Shown here one piece after another: positions 14,703-22,639 of a stretch of DNA of 64,000 bases; position 1 is the first letter of the stretch; each line of letters begins with the position of its first letter. Source of the DNA: Synechococcus sp. MIT S9220 (lineage in GTDB: Bacteria; Cyanobacteriota; Cyanobacteriia; PCC-6307; Cyanobiaceae); NCBI RefSeq assembly GCF_014304815.1, contig NZ_CP047958.1:744001-808000 (forward strand), read 5' to 3'. A model generated the notes under the pieces. The model had not been told where the DNA came from. It worked only from the letters and a program-made list of their open reading frames with translations, and searched no databases. The position numbers and the translations under genes were made by a program.

Positions 14703-15260
14703 ATGCCGAATAGCTTCAACAATACATTGCTTGTTCTGTCCTTGGCATGTATAGGTACGACCTCGTGCTCCCTCCTTGAAGATTACCCGCAGAATCCACT
14801 TATCCAGAAAACATCTTCCGAGCCGTACAAAGAATGCGACGAACTCGCTAGTAATATTCTTCAGATTTCATACGATAGTGCAGGAGAAAATGGGGGGAGA
14901 TTTACAAATTTCATCACACGGTCTATAGATAGAGCTGCGATTCTTTATCAATTAAATGACAAAAGAGAATTTGAAGTCATATCAGATGACGAATCAGTCG
15001 CTTTAGCTGTCTATGGCTCTGGTTTCATGGGCATGCTTGCCATTTCTGCCTCCCGGGAAGCCTCAAAAAATTCAGGAATAACTATTAGTAAGTTCATTGG
15101 AGACACAGTCTTACCAAAAAATTATGATCCCAGAAAGACCCTTGAAACGAATGAAAGCCTCGTCTGCAAAGTAAATTTCATGACCCTAGGCTCTGAAGAG
15201 CCTGGCTTCTACCGAATTAGCGAAGACAATGAAGAGTATTATTATAAAGAAACCGAATAA
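14703..15260 (+). CDS. Predicted lipoprotein or exported protein, unknown
   Basis: The 185-residue product begins MPNSFNNTLLVLSLACIGTT followed by SCSLL, a signal sequence with a cysteine that could be lipidated. The remainder is acidic, with two further cysteines (KECDEL, LVCKVN). A longer frame goes back to 14532, but its first 57 codons look unrelated (basic and Gln-rich). It is AT-rich and not recognised. Confidence 0.65.
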   Translation: MPNSFNNTLLVLSLACIGTTSCSLLEDYPQNPLIQKTSSEPYKECDELASNILQISYDSAGENGGRFTNFITRSIDRAAILYQLNDKREFEVISDDESVALAVYGSGFMGMLAISASREASKNSGITISKFIGDTVLPKNYDPRKTLETNESLVCKVNFMTLGSEEPGFYRISEDNEEYYYKETE

Positions 15261-15398
15261 ATCTCCTGCTAGTTAGATTCTGCAAATTCTAAATTTTACG
15301 GTAATATGCACTCTTGCAGCCAAAAGTGCCTCTATAAGCATTATTTTGATCTCCCTTTAAATACCTTCAGTATCTGAGAAATAAACGAGTCAAGAGGG

Positions 15399-15647
15399 TC
15401 AGTGACGAGCAGGTGAAAGTCCACAAAGCTTGTCGAGTTGAGCGACTGCACCGACGACAGCGCCTGGATTGTTTTGGGATAAGCCCAGACGAGCGCTCTC
15501 CATCAACAGATGAATGCCTTGAGCGACAAGGTCGCTCCGTTGAATATTCGCCTGATCGATGTCCTCCCTGATCAGTGCATATGCCTGCTGAACAGTCCTT
15601 TGTGCAGTCCTGCGGCTAACTCCCTTGGCCTTTGCCAGGTACGCCAC
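15399..15647 (-). CDS. HTH protein, terminase-small-subunit-like
   Basis: The 82-residue product starts at GTG and contains a helix-turn-helix (AKAKGVSRRTAQRTVQQAY), an acidic linker and a helical C-terminus ending QLDKLCGLSP. The combination resembles small phage terminase subunits and related DNA-binding proteins that act as packaging or regulatory factors. The frame continues upstream into a DUF1651 relic, so the natural N-terminus may have been lost. Confidence 0.6.
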   Translation of the reverse strand: MAYLAKAKGVSRRTAQRTVQQAYALIREDIDQANIQRSDLVAQGIHLLMESARLGLSQNNPGAVVGAVAQLDKLCGLSPARH

Positions 15648-15710
15648 CCCGTAACGGCCTGGTCTCGCAACAACCCAGTTGGCATGTGCCGTTGGTTTGG
15701 AGTTGATGCA
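15640..15710 (-). pseudogene. DUF1651 relic, middle part
   Basis: The minus strand encodes SKPTAHANWVVARPG, the DUF1651 centre. A one-base deletion relative to the copy at 7563-7718 (GTTGCGAGACC versus GTCGTCGAGACC-type spacing) shifts the frame, which then enters the HTH gene. Confidence 0.5.
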
Positions 15711-15865
15711 GCTTGTTGATGCTTATGTTGCAAACCGCTGACTTGAGCATTTTTGCTACCTAGTCAGGCGCCGCGGGTTGTTTATGTTTCGCGGGTTCTC
15801 AGATCTGAAGGTCCCCTTTCGACAGCATTAAGTCCTGCGCTTGAAGCAGTCGGAAACGCCAATCA

Positions 15866-16000
15866 ATGACTGACCTCACACTCAGCATTTCCGCTGCATT
15901 GCGCGATGCGCAGCTACAGCGTCTGGAAGCGGCTCTAGCTTCAAAAGCTGTGGCCAAGACCAACACCGTCAAAGACAAGGGAAAGCCTGCACGCGACTGA
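15866..16000 (+). CDS. Possible 44-residue protein
   Basis: ATG 15866 to TGA 16000 encodes a hydrophilic, mainly helical peptide (LRDAQLQRLEAALASKAVAK). It is not recognised, and support is limited to composition and an ATG start. Confidence 0.35.
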   Translation: MTDLTLSISAALRDAQLQRLEAALASKAVAKTNTVKDKGKPARD

Positions 16001-16063
16001 TCGTTGACTGTCGCTCTAAACCCCTGATCAGAAAGGCATATTGAGTTCATCCAGCTCTTGCTT

Positions 16064-16198
16064 GTGACCTCAATAGTTTTTTTTGTGGAGACACTGCTCT
16101 TAATCCTGCTTGGCTTGGCACTTTCCTGGGTTCTGGCCAGGATCATCGTCTTAATAAGTGACCGAAGCAGGCGTTCTTGGCGGTCGCATGAAGATTGA
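16064..16198 (+). CDS. Possible small membrane peptide
   Basis: GTG 16064 to TGA 16198 encodes 44 residues with one strong membrane segment (ETLLLILLGLALSWVLARII) and a basic C-terminus (SDRSRRSWRS), the usual positive-inside arrangement. TTG 16058 is an alternative start. Confidence 0.3.
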   Translation: MTSIVFFVETLLLILLGLALSWVLARIIVLISDRSRRSWRSHED

Positions 16199-16241
16199 CT
16201 CGTTCCTGTCTTGATGTGAGGTGCCGCTACCAGACTGCTTT

Positions 16242-16337
16242 TCAGCCCTCAGCAGGACGATTCATTTTGTAGATACTCAGGACCAGGCAGGCGGAAGAAA
16301 AGCTGACGAATAGAACAAGAAGGTTCTCGCTTGTCAT
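16242..16337 (-). CDS. Possible small membrane peptide
   Basis: ATG 16337 to TGA 16242 encodes 31 residues with a membrane span (LLVLFVSFSSACLVLSIY) and tail KMNRPAEG. A 57-codon frame in another phase overlaps it on the same strand, so the coding frame is uncertain. Confidence 0.3.
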   Translation of the reverse strand: MTSENLLVLFVSFSSACLVLSIYKMNRPAEG

Positions 16338-16434
16338 GAAGGAGCAGTGAGTACAAATACTCTCCCGGAAAAATAATCTGTCCGCAAGGTGTTGCATCAT
16401 CCACAACCTGGGATTGCATCTCTTTCACTCATCT

Positions 16435-16478
16435 GACTTCTGCATGGTTTCCCATGCCGCGATGGCGTTGTGGTTAAT
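16435..16478 (-). pseudogene. DUF1651 relic, C-terminal scrap
   Basis: The sequence TGACTTCTGCATGGTTTCCC and following CATGCC...GCGTTGTG is the minus-strand DUF1651 segment for HNAI-AWETMQKS. Both ends are lost. Confidence 0.45.
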
Positions 16479-16604
16479 TACTGAACTTCATCTGGCGATT
16501 TGCAATCGCCAATCAGGCTGTGGGTCGTATTCAGTAGTGAGTTGTTTCTTGCGGCCAGCTCTAGCGGATCTAGTGTCCAATAGCCATTAACTCCCCGTCG
16601 CTCT

Positions 16605-16802
16605 ATGCATGAGGTTTTGCTGATTGCTCAATTGCTTGCTTACGACGATGGAGGCTTCCAGAGCTGGGTTGATAGTCGTCCTCCAGAAGAGCTTTGCGAG
16701 CTGTACATGTCAGGAACGATCGACGACACCATGCTTCCTGGTGGGCGGGCGACAGACCCTTGTCAGACCGTAGATGATGCCTCGCGCTTTATACCCAAAT
16801 AA
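16605..16802 (+). CDS. Hypothetical small acidic protein
   Basis: The 65-residue product starts at ATG, is acidic, and contains SWVDSRPPEELCELYMSGT, a helical amphipathic segment. It has no signal peptide. It is not recognised, and it lies between two DUF1651 relics. Confidence 0.4.
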   Translation: MHEVLLIAQLLAYDDGGFQSWVDSRPPEELCELYMSGTIDDTMLPGGRATDPCQTVDDASRFIPK

Positions 16803-16819
16803 AGCCACATCACCCTTGG

Positions 16820-16965
16820 GTTGATATCGCCCCCAGCCGCCTGACTTCTGCATGGCCTGCCATGTCTCAATCTCGTTGTGCCTATTCATGCTCCTGTAGG
16901 CCTGAGGCACAGATGGGTTGGACCGATCCCGCGATGGACAAAGGCGACACCATGTACGGACTTGC
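16820..16965 (-). pseudogene. DUF1651 relic, C-terminal half
   Basis: The minus strand keeps an open frame with RTWCRLCPSRDRSNPSVPQA, then NRHNEIETWQAMQKSGGWGR, which aligns with YRWVRPNPPVPQSQRRMLRH and the C-terminus of the intact copy at 20845. The upstream part is replaced by the lipoprotein gene 16975-17166; the N-terminal piece is at 17178-17225. Confidence 0.55.
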
Positions 16966-16974
16966 TTTCTTTTG

Positions 16975-17166
16975 ATGTTGCGTTCGCTATCCGCAATGGC
17001 ATTGGTCATTTGTTTAGGTGTTGTCTTGCTTTTGACTGCTTGCTCGAATGACGGCATTGCGTTGTCGAATCGCGCTGTTGATCGAGAAGCGGGCTTGATA
17101 GAGCTGGGCACCATGGATCAAGCTCCTGACATAGATCAAGAATCAATCAATTTTGATCGCTTGTAG
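16975..17166 (+). CDS. Small lipoprotein inside a DUF1651 gene
   Basis: The 63-residue product starts MLRSLSAMALVICLGVVLLL and has the lipobox LTAC, so the mature protein (about 43 residues, acidic) should be membrane-anchored through a lipidated cysteine. A longer frame begins at 16918 but adds only basic residues. It lies antisense within a split DUF1651 gene. Confidence 0.6.
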   Translation: MLRSLSAMALVICLGVVLLLTACSNDGIALSNRAVDREAGLIELGTMDQAPDIDQESINFDRL

Positions 17167-17177
17167 TCAACCAATAA

Positions 17178-17225
17178 GTCGGAGTCAGCCGTCACCATTC
17201 TTCGGTGCATTTTGATCAAGTAGCG
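17178..17225 (-). pseudogene. DUF1651 relic, N-terminal piece
   Basis: The minus strand reads LLDQNAPKNGDG followed by TGA where the intact gene has the TGG of GWL. It corresponds to LLVDRHAPKNGVGWL at 14264-14200. Confidence 0.45.
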
Positions 17226-17445
17226 GATGGACCTTGTTTGGTATGCCCACGCGATGTCAATCACCGGACTGAAACCGTTTGGGATGAACTCGTTTTGACG
17301 ACCGTAAGGAGCACTTTTAATTATCTTTATTAAATTTACGTCCATAAACTCTACAACTTTATTGGTTTTTGCTTAAAGATCCAGGATTGTTTTTAAAGTC
17401 CGTATATAGATTCCAATAAACTATACAAGTGATTTTATCATCTCT

Positions 17446-17661
17446 TCATGCCGCAACTGTCAACGGAATAAACTGGCTTCCAGCAAAATTGTCTTTGATA
17501 GTAGGAGCCTCGAAGGAGGGAAGGCCGACCAATAGAGCAGTATTTGCAGGAGTATCTAAACCTTGTGATTTTCTAATTGATTGATGATCAATCACGCCTT
17601 CTGCAAGAATTCTCAAAGAAACATTAAAGAAAGGTTGCTGGAACTGGAGCCTCGTCTGGCG
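17446..17661 (-). pseudogene. Gene fragment without a start
   Basis: A 71-codon open frame, closed upstream by TGA, ends at 17446. It contains QQPFFNVSLRILAEGVIDHQ and GLDTPANTALLVGLPSFEAP and looks like a real protein C-terminus. No ATG is present early in the frame. The G(L/I)D.PA..ALLVGLP stretch resembles one in the fragment at 18069-18197. The flanking 17226-17445 and 17662-17832 hold AT-rich sequence with no further gene that I can support. Confidence 0.35.
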
Positions 17662-17832
17662 TCATAGTTCTGACGATCGGGGATGCCACGCCTTGTCTTC
17701 AAGGGTTTTGTTGATCTCATAAGGTTTTTCAAAATCAGGACAGGAAGCCCTCAGAGTTCTGAGTCGATCTGAAGTTGCCGATCCAGCTTTCCGCTGAGCA
17801 TCACATGTTCAATTGAATGGTCCTTGTTGGGG

Positions 17833-17991
17833 TCAAAGCAACTCAGGCATCAACTCTGAGACATTGGGCATCGGATCTGGCTTGCCATCAGCAATGGCTC
17901 GGGCACGCAAGTAAAACCAGCTGCTGGTGTCTCCATTCGTTTCCATCTTCTCAGCGATGGCTTTCCAGTTGTTGATTTCGGCTTGATCCAT
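17833..17991 (-). CDS. Small conserved-looking soluble protein
   Basis: ATG 17991 to TGA 17833 encodes 52 residues: an N-terminal amphipathic helix (MDQAEINNWKAIAEKMETNG), then SSWFYLRARAIADGKPDPMP. Codon use and composition are typical of a real gene, and I recall similar marine cyanobacterial small proteins with the F-Y-R-A pattern followed by GKPDPM. No function is known. Confidence 0.7.
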   Translation of the reverse strand: MDQAEINNWKAIAEKMETNGDTSSWFYLRARAIADGKPDPMPNVSELMPELL

Positions 17992-18068
17992 AAGGTTGAT
18001 CGCTCAAGCCAATGTTGGGTAACCGGTCGACGTCTCTGTGACATTTTCAGGTCGTAATGACCGGCATC

Positions 18069-18359
18069 TCAATGAGTGCTGGGGTTCACGACACTAGTAG
18101 CGATCAGATTGGTCGGTAGACCAAGCGCAATAGCTGGATCGTCAATGCCATATGGCAACAGCTGAGGCTGCACTTTCGTGCTTTCTGCTACAAACGCCTA
18201 TGAGGGTTCAATCGTTTGCAAGTGTTGATTCTGTCGATCAAGGATCAGATCGAGCTCACGCTCTTTGCGAGAACTGTTGACTTTCGCTTCAACCTCTTGA
18301 GCAAGATGCACAAGGTGGCTATTTAACTTGCGAAGACTGGCTGCTGATCGTCTTGTCAT
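18069..18359 (-). pseudogene. Coiled-coil protein gene with in-frame TAG
   Basis: ATG 18359 opens a frame of 53 codons (charged, helical; VHLAQEVEAKVNSSRKEREL) ending at TAG 18198. The same frame continues after the TAG for 42 more codons with protein-like composition (QPQLLPYGIDDPAIALGLPT) to TGA 18069. This fits one gene broken by a nonsense mutation, or a short intact gene followed by noise. Confidence 0.45.
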
Positions 18360-18642
18360 GAAAAGGCGTGCTTCTTCTTCTTGAAAAATAAATGGGACGA
18401 AACCTTGGTAAAGACACACTTAATTCAATTTAAAAAGCAAGTACGTTATGTATGTCCCCGTACCTTATTGAGTCAGATTTTAGTCGTAGTTGATACTAAA
18501 GCCAATGATTGAGGCAAGGGGTAAGTGTCGTTTGCTGGTTGGACAATGTCATCATTGGTGTATTTGATCCCAAAATAAATCCAGATTTTTGTTGGTGGAT
18601 GGGTCGAGTTGGCAGATGCTTCAAGCAGCCCATCAGTATCAA

Positions 18643-18936
18643 ATGGCTACATTCACCGTCACGATGATCACGGATGCGGGTGAGCATGCCTTCGCCTGTG
18701 ATGACGATCAATACATCCTCGATGCTGCAGAGGAGGCAGGCGTTGATCTTCCTTACTCATGTAAGGCAGGCGCATGTTCAACCTGTGCAGGCAAGGTTTC
18801 AGAGGGCACTCTCGATCAAAGTGATCAGAGCTTTCTCGATGACGAACAGATGGAGGAGGGCTTCAGCCTTCTTTGTGTCGCTTACCCGAGGAGCGATTGC
18901 AAAATTCAGGCTGAAGCAGAAGAACTCCTCGCTTAA
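18643..18936 (+). CDS. petF: [2Fe-2S] plant-type ferredoxin
   Basis: The 97-residue product is a soluble electron carrier that takes electrons from photosystem I to FNR and other enzymes. The cluster ligands are Cys40, Cys45, Cys48 ([12 protein letters not shown]) and Cys78 (LLCVAY), in the canonical spacing. ATG 18643 gives the normal ferredoxin length; a longer frame from 18589 adds unrelated residues. It is a lone gene in the island, so it may be a secondary copy (petF paralogue) and not the main ferredoxin. Confidence 0.95.
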   Translation: MATFTVTMITDAGEHAFACDDDQYILDAAEEAGVDLPYSCKAGACSTCAGKVSEGTLDQSDQSFLDDEQMEEGFSLLCVAYPRSDCKIQAEAEELLA

Positions 18937-19040
18937 GACAGCACAATTGTCTTGAGTTGGGGTTGCCATATCGCTCAGTGATTCGGTCGATGGAGTACGG
19001 CGTTGTCATCCGTAGTCATCAAGAGCTCTAACTTGATGGA

Positions 19041-19301
19041 ATGACTCGTCTCCATCTTTTTTCACTCTGCTGCTCCCTAGCCGTCTTATCGCTGCGAGGG
19101 CTTCATACGTTTGCTCAAACGAACGAACGACTCTTACAAGAGCGACTGATCAGTCCGGCCGTGTACGAGCTTCTCAATCGTCGTGGTGCTACAACCCGGG
19201 TACAGCGCATTGAGGTGATGCAAGAAGCTTGTGCAGCGCGTCAATTGCCTCCCAGTGATTGCGAACCGCTCAGGGGAAGGAGCAGGTTGTATGACGACTG
19301 A
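19041..19301 (+). CDS. Small exported protein, unknown
   Basis: The 86-residue product has a signal peptide (1-25, LHTFAQ) and a mature, Arg-rich helical part with two cysteines (EACAARQLPPSDCEPL). It is not recognised. It stands about 100 bases behind petF on the same strand. Confidence 0.65.
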   Translation: MTRLHLFSLCCSLAVLSLRGLHTFAQTNERLLQERLISPAVYELLNRRGATTRVQRIEVMQEACAARQLPPSDCEPLRGRSRLYDD

Positions 19302-19369
19302 GTGAGTTTGAGCTTGGCTGCTCGGCTAAGGCATAGTCCCGTTCTCTCAGCTCCTGTCGCGTTCGATGT

Positions 19370-20029
19370 TCAGTTGGATGTTGCAGGCTCGCTCAACAGC
19401 GTCTGGTCGATCTGCAGAACTGATCGTCCGTCTGCAGCCACAAGAATTCTTGTCATCACGGCAGGAGAACCAGAGGACTGTTCCCAACCAGGAGCGCCGC
19501 CAGGAATCTTGAATTCAAATCCTTCAGGCCCAGCGTGAACCAGGCAGGGATTATTCGATGCACTTTCATACATGCAGATACCAGAGCGATAAATTCTTAG
19601 GCCGCCATTTCTTCTGGTCGCAGCACCTCGTGCAAGATTGATTGCTCGTCGTGCGGCAAATGGATCGTTGCGAATATATCGATTCACGACTTCTGGATCG
19701 GTAGACGTTTCAGCGTATGGGCTTGGCCCGCTGCTGATGCCCGGATCGGGCGACGTGCTCCTGGGTTCCGTCGGGGTGATGCGTTCACAACTCACCTCAG
19801 ATGTACTGAGGTCAATCAAACTTGCCGCGACAGGGCGACGCGTCTCCCTGTCGAAGCATTGATAGTTCATGGCATCGCTCCGCGCGCTCTGAAATGTCGT
19901 GATCAGCAAAGTGGCCGATCCCAAGCAAAGGCTCAGTCGCTGTATTGAAACCCTGGAAGTTGTTCTGTTCAAAACGTCGTGAGTTTGAGATGTTCTGGTC
20001 TCGTGTCGTGGCCATGTTGTCAGTTCCAT
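19370..20029 (-). CDS. Exported protein, unknown
   Basis: A frame of 219 codons. A signal sequence appears at about residues 32-51 (LSLCLGSATLLITTFQSARS), so translation more likely starts at TTG 19972 than at ATG 20029. The mature part begins NYQCFDRETRRPVAASLIDL, has a Pro/Ser-rich middle and a C-terminal region with GLRIYRSGICMYES, NPCLVHAG and GFEFKIPGG. It has an even number of cysteines. The family is not recognised. Confidence 0.6.
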   Translation of the reverse strand: MELTTWPRHETRTSQTHDVLNRTTSRVSIQRLSLCLGSATLLITTFQSARSDAMNYQCFDRETRRPVAASLIDLSTSEVSCERITPTEPRSTSPDPGISSGPSPYAETSTDPEVVNRYIRNDPFAARRAINLARGAATRRNGGLRIYRSGICMYESASNNPCLVHAGPEGFEFKIPGGAPGWEQSSGSPAVMTRILVAADGRSVLQIDQTLLSEPATSN

Positions 20030-20092
20030 TGCTGTTGGCCAGCGCGATGGTCGTTTGGCAATGCAATCGTGGATCCCCGCAGCTTGTTGATC

Positions 20093-20260
20093 TCAGAAAC
20101 ACTCAGGATCAATGTCAGCTTCTGGATTCAGTTTGAGAACCATCCATAGCAGCATCGCGATACAGGCTTTGTCATCGGCCCCGTAGTCGTATTTCCAGTC
20201 GTTCACCATTGCGGTCAGCTCATGCTGTGCATGAGTGATGAATTCATCAGTCCATTCCAT
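20093..20260 (-). CDS. Small acidic protein
   Basis: ATG 20260 to TGA 20093 encodes 55 residues (MEWTDEFITHAQHELTAMVN, DWKYDYGADDKACIAMLLWM...). It is acidic, aromatic and probably helical. Its start overlaps head-to-head with the frame at 20231 on the other strand. Composition strongly suggests a real gene; the function is unknown. Confidence 0.65.
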   Translation of the reverse strand: MEWTDEFITHAQHELTAMVNDWKYDYGADDKACIAMLLWMVLKLNPEADIDPECF

Positions 20261-20518
20261 GGTCCCCTCTCTGGTGATCTGGCCTCAGCCTTAAGGATTG
20301 GAGGAGTCTTCGACGTCGACTCTGTTCGTGGCTGGTCTGGGTGGTGCATTGAGTTGATTCACCTCATGCCGCAGGGTCATGAGGTGATCCATGAGGAGCG
20401 GACCTCTAAACCACAGGCAATGCTTCAGGCCTTCGCTCAGCTCCTCCTTCGGATCGGCGGCCATCAGCCCTCCTCCAGCGACACCAGTTACCTGTGTGTC
20501 ATTTTATACAGTGGTTAG
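20231..20518 (+). CDS. Hypothetical protein
   Basis: A 95-residue frame from ATG 20231 (MSDEFISPFHGPLSGDLASA) with WCIELIHLMPQGHEVIHEER in the middle and a helical AMLQAFAQLLLRIG near the end. It is soluble and not recognised. Overlap with the minus-strand gene at 20093-20260 is 30 bases, at the 5' ends. Confidence 0.5.
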   Translation: MSDEFISPFHGPLSGDLASALRIGGVFDVDSVRGWSGWCIELIHLMPQGHEVIHEERTSKPQAMLQAFAQLLLRIGGHQPSSSDTSYLCVILYSG

Positions 20519-20599
20519 CGATGGGGTCTTTCGCCGATCTGCCCCACTGTTGATCAGTGCCAGCGTCGAGCTCTGGACGTCCAGGCAAGTGCTGGAGGT

Positions 20600-20794
20600 T
20601 CACATCTCCATCGAGGTGTCTTTCACACAAGGCATGGGGGCTCGCTCCGCACCTCCGGCCACTCCTTCCCAGTAGGAAGCTGGTTTGACCACCACCAGTG
20701 CCAACACACCGGCCACACTCAGCATCAGCAGCAGACCAATGGCTCGTAAGAGCTGATGGGTGATGTCGTCTGGGTGATGTTCAGTCCGGGCCAT
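20600..20794 (-). CDS. Single-span membrane protein
   Basis: From ATG 20794 the product has 64 residues: a polar N-terminus (MARTEHHPDDITHQLLRA), one membrane helix (IGLLLMLSVAGVLALVVV) and a polar tail. It lies 50 bases downstream of the intact DUF1651 gene on the same strand and may share its transcript. Confidence 0.5.
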   Translation of the reverse strand: MARTEHHPDDITHQLLRAIGLLLMLSVAGVLALVVVKPASYWEGVAGGAERAPMPCVKDTSMEM

Positions 20795-20844
20795 GGGAAT
20801 GCATCGGTTGAGCCAATTCTGGCCATCACTCTGGGTAAAGCCAG

Positions 20845-21117
20845 TCAACGCACCGGTGGGTGGCACCTACGCCAACCCACCATTTGCATGTTTTTCCAGG
20901 CCTCCACTGCGTTGTGCCGGAGCATGCGTCTCTGGCTCTGCGGAACCGGAGGATTCGGCCTCACCCAGCGATACGTGCTCAAGATGACCCACTGGCCATG
21001 AGCCGTGGGGTTGTCATTGCTGAACCTCACCAGCAGCTGCGCATCACCATTCACCAGCCAGCCTTCCCCTCCGGGCTTCGGTGGGGATTCATGAGTGGCG
21101 CGATAGCGATTCGGCAT
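20845..21117 (-). CDS. DUF1651 family protein, intact
   Basis: The 90-residue product shows the whole family: GGEGWLVNGDAQLLVRF, NPTAHGQWVILSTYRWVRP, QSQRRMLRHNAVEAWKNM and GWRRCHPPVR. DUF1651 (as I recall it) is a small soluble family of unknown function restricted to marine Synechococcus and Prochlorococcus. This copy and the one at 29907-30179 are intact; at least eight broken copies lie to the left, all in the same orientation. Confidence 0.8.
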   Translation of the reverse strand: MPNRYRATHESPPKPGGEGWLVNGDAQLLVRFSNDNPTAHGQWVILSTYRWVRPNPPVPQSQRRMLRHNAVEAWKNMQMVGWRRCHPPVR

Positions 21118-21327
21118 CGGTGGAGTCTGGCGCTCATCCGGTTTGATCCGTGTACGAGGAAGGCCTCATGTGAGCTCAACTCGGCGGTTGATCAGCTGTT
21201 GATCGTCAATCTTGCGTCTTGGAACGTCTTGGCTGCCATGTGCTCCTCTGCGTTGGAGCTGATTGCTCGATCGCTGCACTTCGATTTCAGAACCTTTTCT
21301 CAAGTTCAATGAGTCAGGTCAACAAGA

Positions 21328-21633
21328 TCATTGGCGTTTTGGATCTAAGGATGGCCTTTCCTCATGTTGCTGAGGGTTGCCTTCAAACTCTCGCAAGGCT
21401 TTGAAAAGAGCATTGAAGTAGGGAAAGATCCAGACGACGATTCCGAAAATCGTCCCCCAGGCAATCCAGGTTCCCAAGAGGGCTGTCAAGCCCAACCCAG
21501 GGTTTCCCTCATAGAAATGATTGAGAGCCAGAGGCCAACCAAAAGCCAGCAACGCGATTTTGACCAGTGCGCTTTTTTCTGACTTTTCCATCAAGTGCGG
21601 GAAGAGATCCTTCGTTCTAGCAACTGTCGACAT
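21328..21633 (-). CDS. TM2-like small membrane protein
   Basis: From ATG 21633 the product has 101 residues with two hydrophobic segments: ALVKIALLAFGWPLALNHFY (about 20-39) and IAWGTIFGIVVWIFPYF (about 55-71), separated by EGNPGLGLTALLG. The arrangement resembles TM2-domain proteins (two helices with a G.HRFYLG-type loop), here with NHFYEGN. A longer frame to 21873 looks non-coding at its 5' end. Confidence 0.6.
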   Translation of the reverse strand: MSTVARTKDLFPHLMEKSEKSALVKIALLAFGWPLALNHFYEGNPGLGLTALLGTWIAWGTIFGIVVWIFPYFNALFKALREFEGNPQQHEERPSLDPKRQ

Positions 21634-21751
21634 CCGAGCCGTCGGCCTTTGGACTTCGAGGTTGCAAGTATGAGGGTTGGGATTATCTGTTGTGACAATG
21701 TTCAGATCATCGAGGATTGACCTGCTTGTTAGGAGTTGATGCGTCGCCGCT

Positions 21752-21961
21752 TTAAAGATTAAACATTTTCCTGCAGTCGCGTAAAGTGATGACGCATTGA
21801 ACATCTTTTGACTGTGTATTGAACACCCGATATGTTTTGCCTGTGGCCATGCACTTTGTGCGGGCGCTGACAAAAGCTTTGAACTCTGTTTTGTATTGAA
21901 TTTCTGGGACCCAAACTTCCCTCTCAGAAGATGTGTCGTTCAATCGTTCGATGGTATACAC
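21752..21961 (-). CDS. Hypothetical small protein
   Basis: The 69-residue product from ATG 21961 is basic and soluble (REVWVPEIQYKTEFKAFVSA) with three cysteines. It lies upstream of the TM2-like gene on the same strand, which may share its promoter. It is not recognised. Confidence 0.45.
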   Translation of the reverse strand: MYTIERLNDTSSEREVWVPEIQYKTEFKAFVSARTKCMATGKTYRVFNTQSKDVQCVITLRDCRKMFNL

Positions 21962-22385
21962 GAATCGTCGGCAGATGATTCATCTTTGCTGCCAACGAAG
22001 CAAATAGGTGAAATTCACAGCTTCTTGTTGGGATCATCGATCCAAGTTCTATCAAGTGAGTTCAAGCTCTGTGCGAGAGGCCATCAAAAGATGGTCACTC
22101 TGTGGCTGCCAACTGGATACTTCTCCAAATTCTTTGAGAACACTCTCCTTGCTATCACTGGCCTGGTACGACGCCAGCTCGGTTAAAGCGATCAATTGAT
22201 CATGCTTCTGCCCGCTGTTCTAACGCTGATGCTGAAGTGCTATCCAATCCGTGACAGAGCTCAAGGCAAGGGCTGATGAATGGATCAGACCGTCTTCAGC
22301 GCTCTTTGGGCTTCCGCTCAAGATCCTCGTGGCAAGTCAACTTGCAAAGGCAGCCTTCTGTGACGACTGCCTCTCATTGGCGCTA

Positions 22386-22562
22386 CTAAAGCCCCTGTGA
22401 TTGCCGAATTACCCATGTACTTGCTGCTTGCTGTTGCTGCCAAGCCATCAAAAGATCTTTGGCAATCGAACGAAGCTGCTGTACATCTTTGGAGTTGTCG
22501 ATCTCTCTGGAGAATTTTTCGATTTCAAACTTTTGGCCCAGAGTCAAAGCAATTGGTTCCAT
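22386..22562 (-). CDS. Small helical protein, possibly NblA-like
   Basis: ATG 22562 to TAG 22386 encodes 58 residues: LTLGQKFEIEKFSREID, then VQQLRSIAKDLLMAWQQQQA and a C-terminal TWVIRQS. I recall very similar small proteins from marine cyanobacteria, and the first half faintly resembles NblA (phycobilisome degradation), but I would not assign that role. Composition and start make it a convincing gene. Confidence 0.65.
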   Translation of the reverse strand: MEPIALTLGQKFEIEKFSREIDNSKDVQQLRSIAKDLLMAWQQQQAASTWVIRQSQGL

Positions 22563-22639
22563 AAGAGCTTTTGGCTTGGCATGCAGAAGTTACCCCAGAT
22601 GTTTCTGAACAGCAAATCTCAAACGTAGTCATTGCAACC

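Noticed and set aside
16242-16413. 57-codon minus-strand frame overlapping the 31-aa membrane peptide
   Set aside because: Starts at ATG and looks partly protein-like, but overlaps another phase with a clear membrane span; neither can be confirmed, and I listed only the shorter.
18477-18650. Minus-strand protein-like frame between the coiled-coil gene and petF
   Set aside because: About 57 codons without a start codon, partly antisense to the petF start; not enough evidence for a gene or relic.
19990-20136. Plus-strand 48-codon frame with a hydrophobic start
   Set aside because: It overlaps the convincing minus-strand 55-aa gene at 20093-20260 and the 5' end of the exported-protein frame 19370-20029; one of the three must be false and this has least support.
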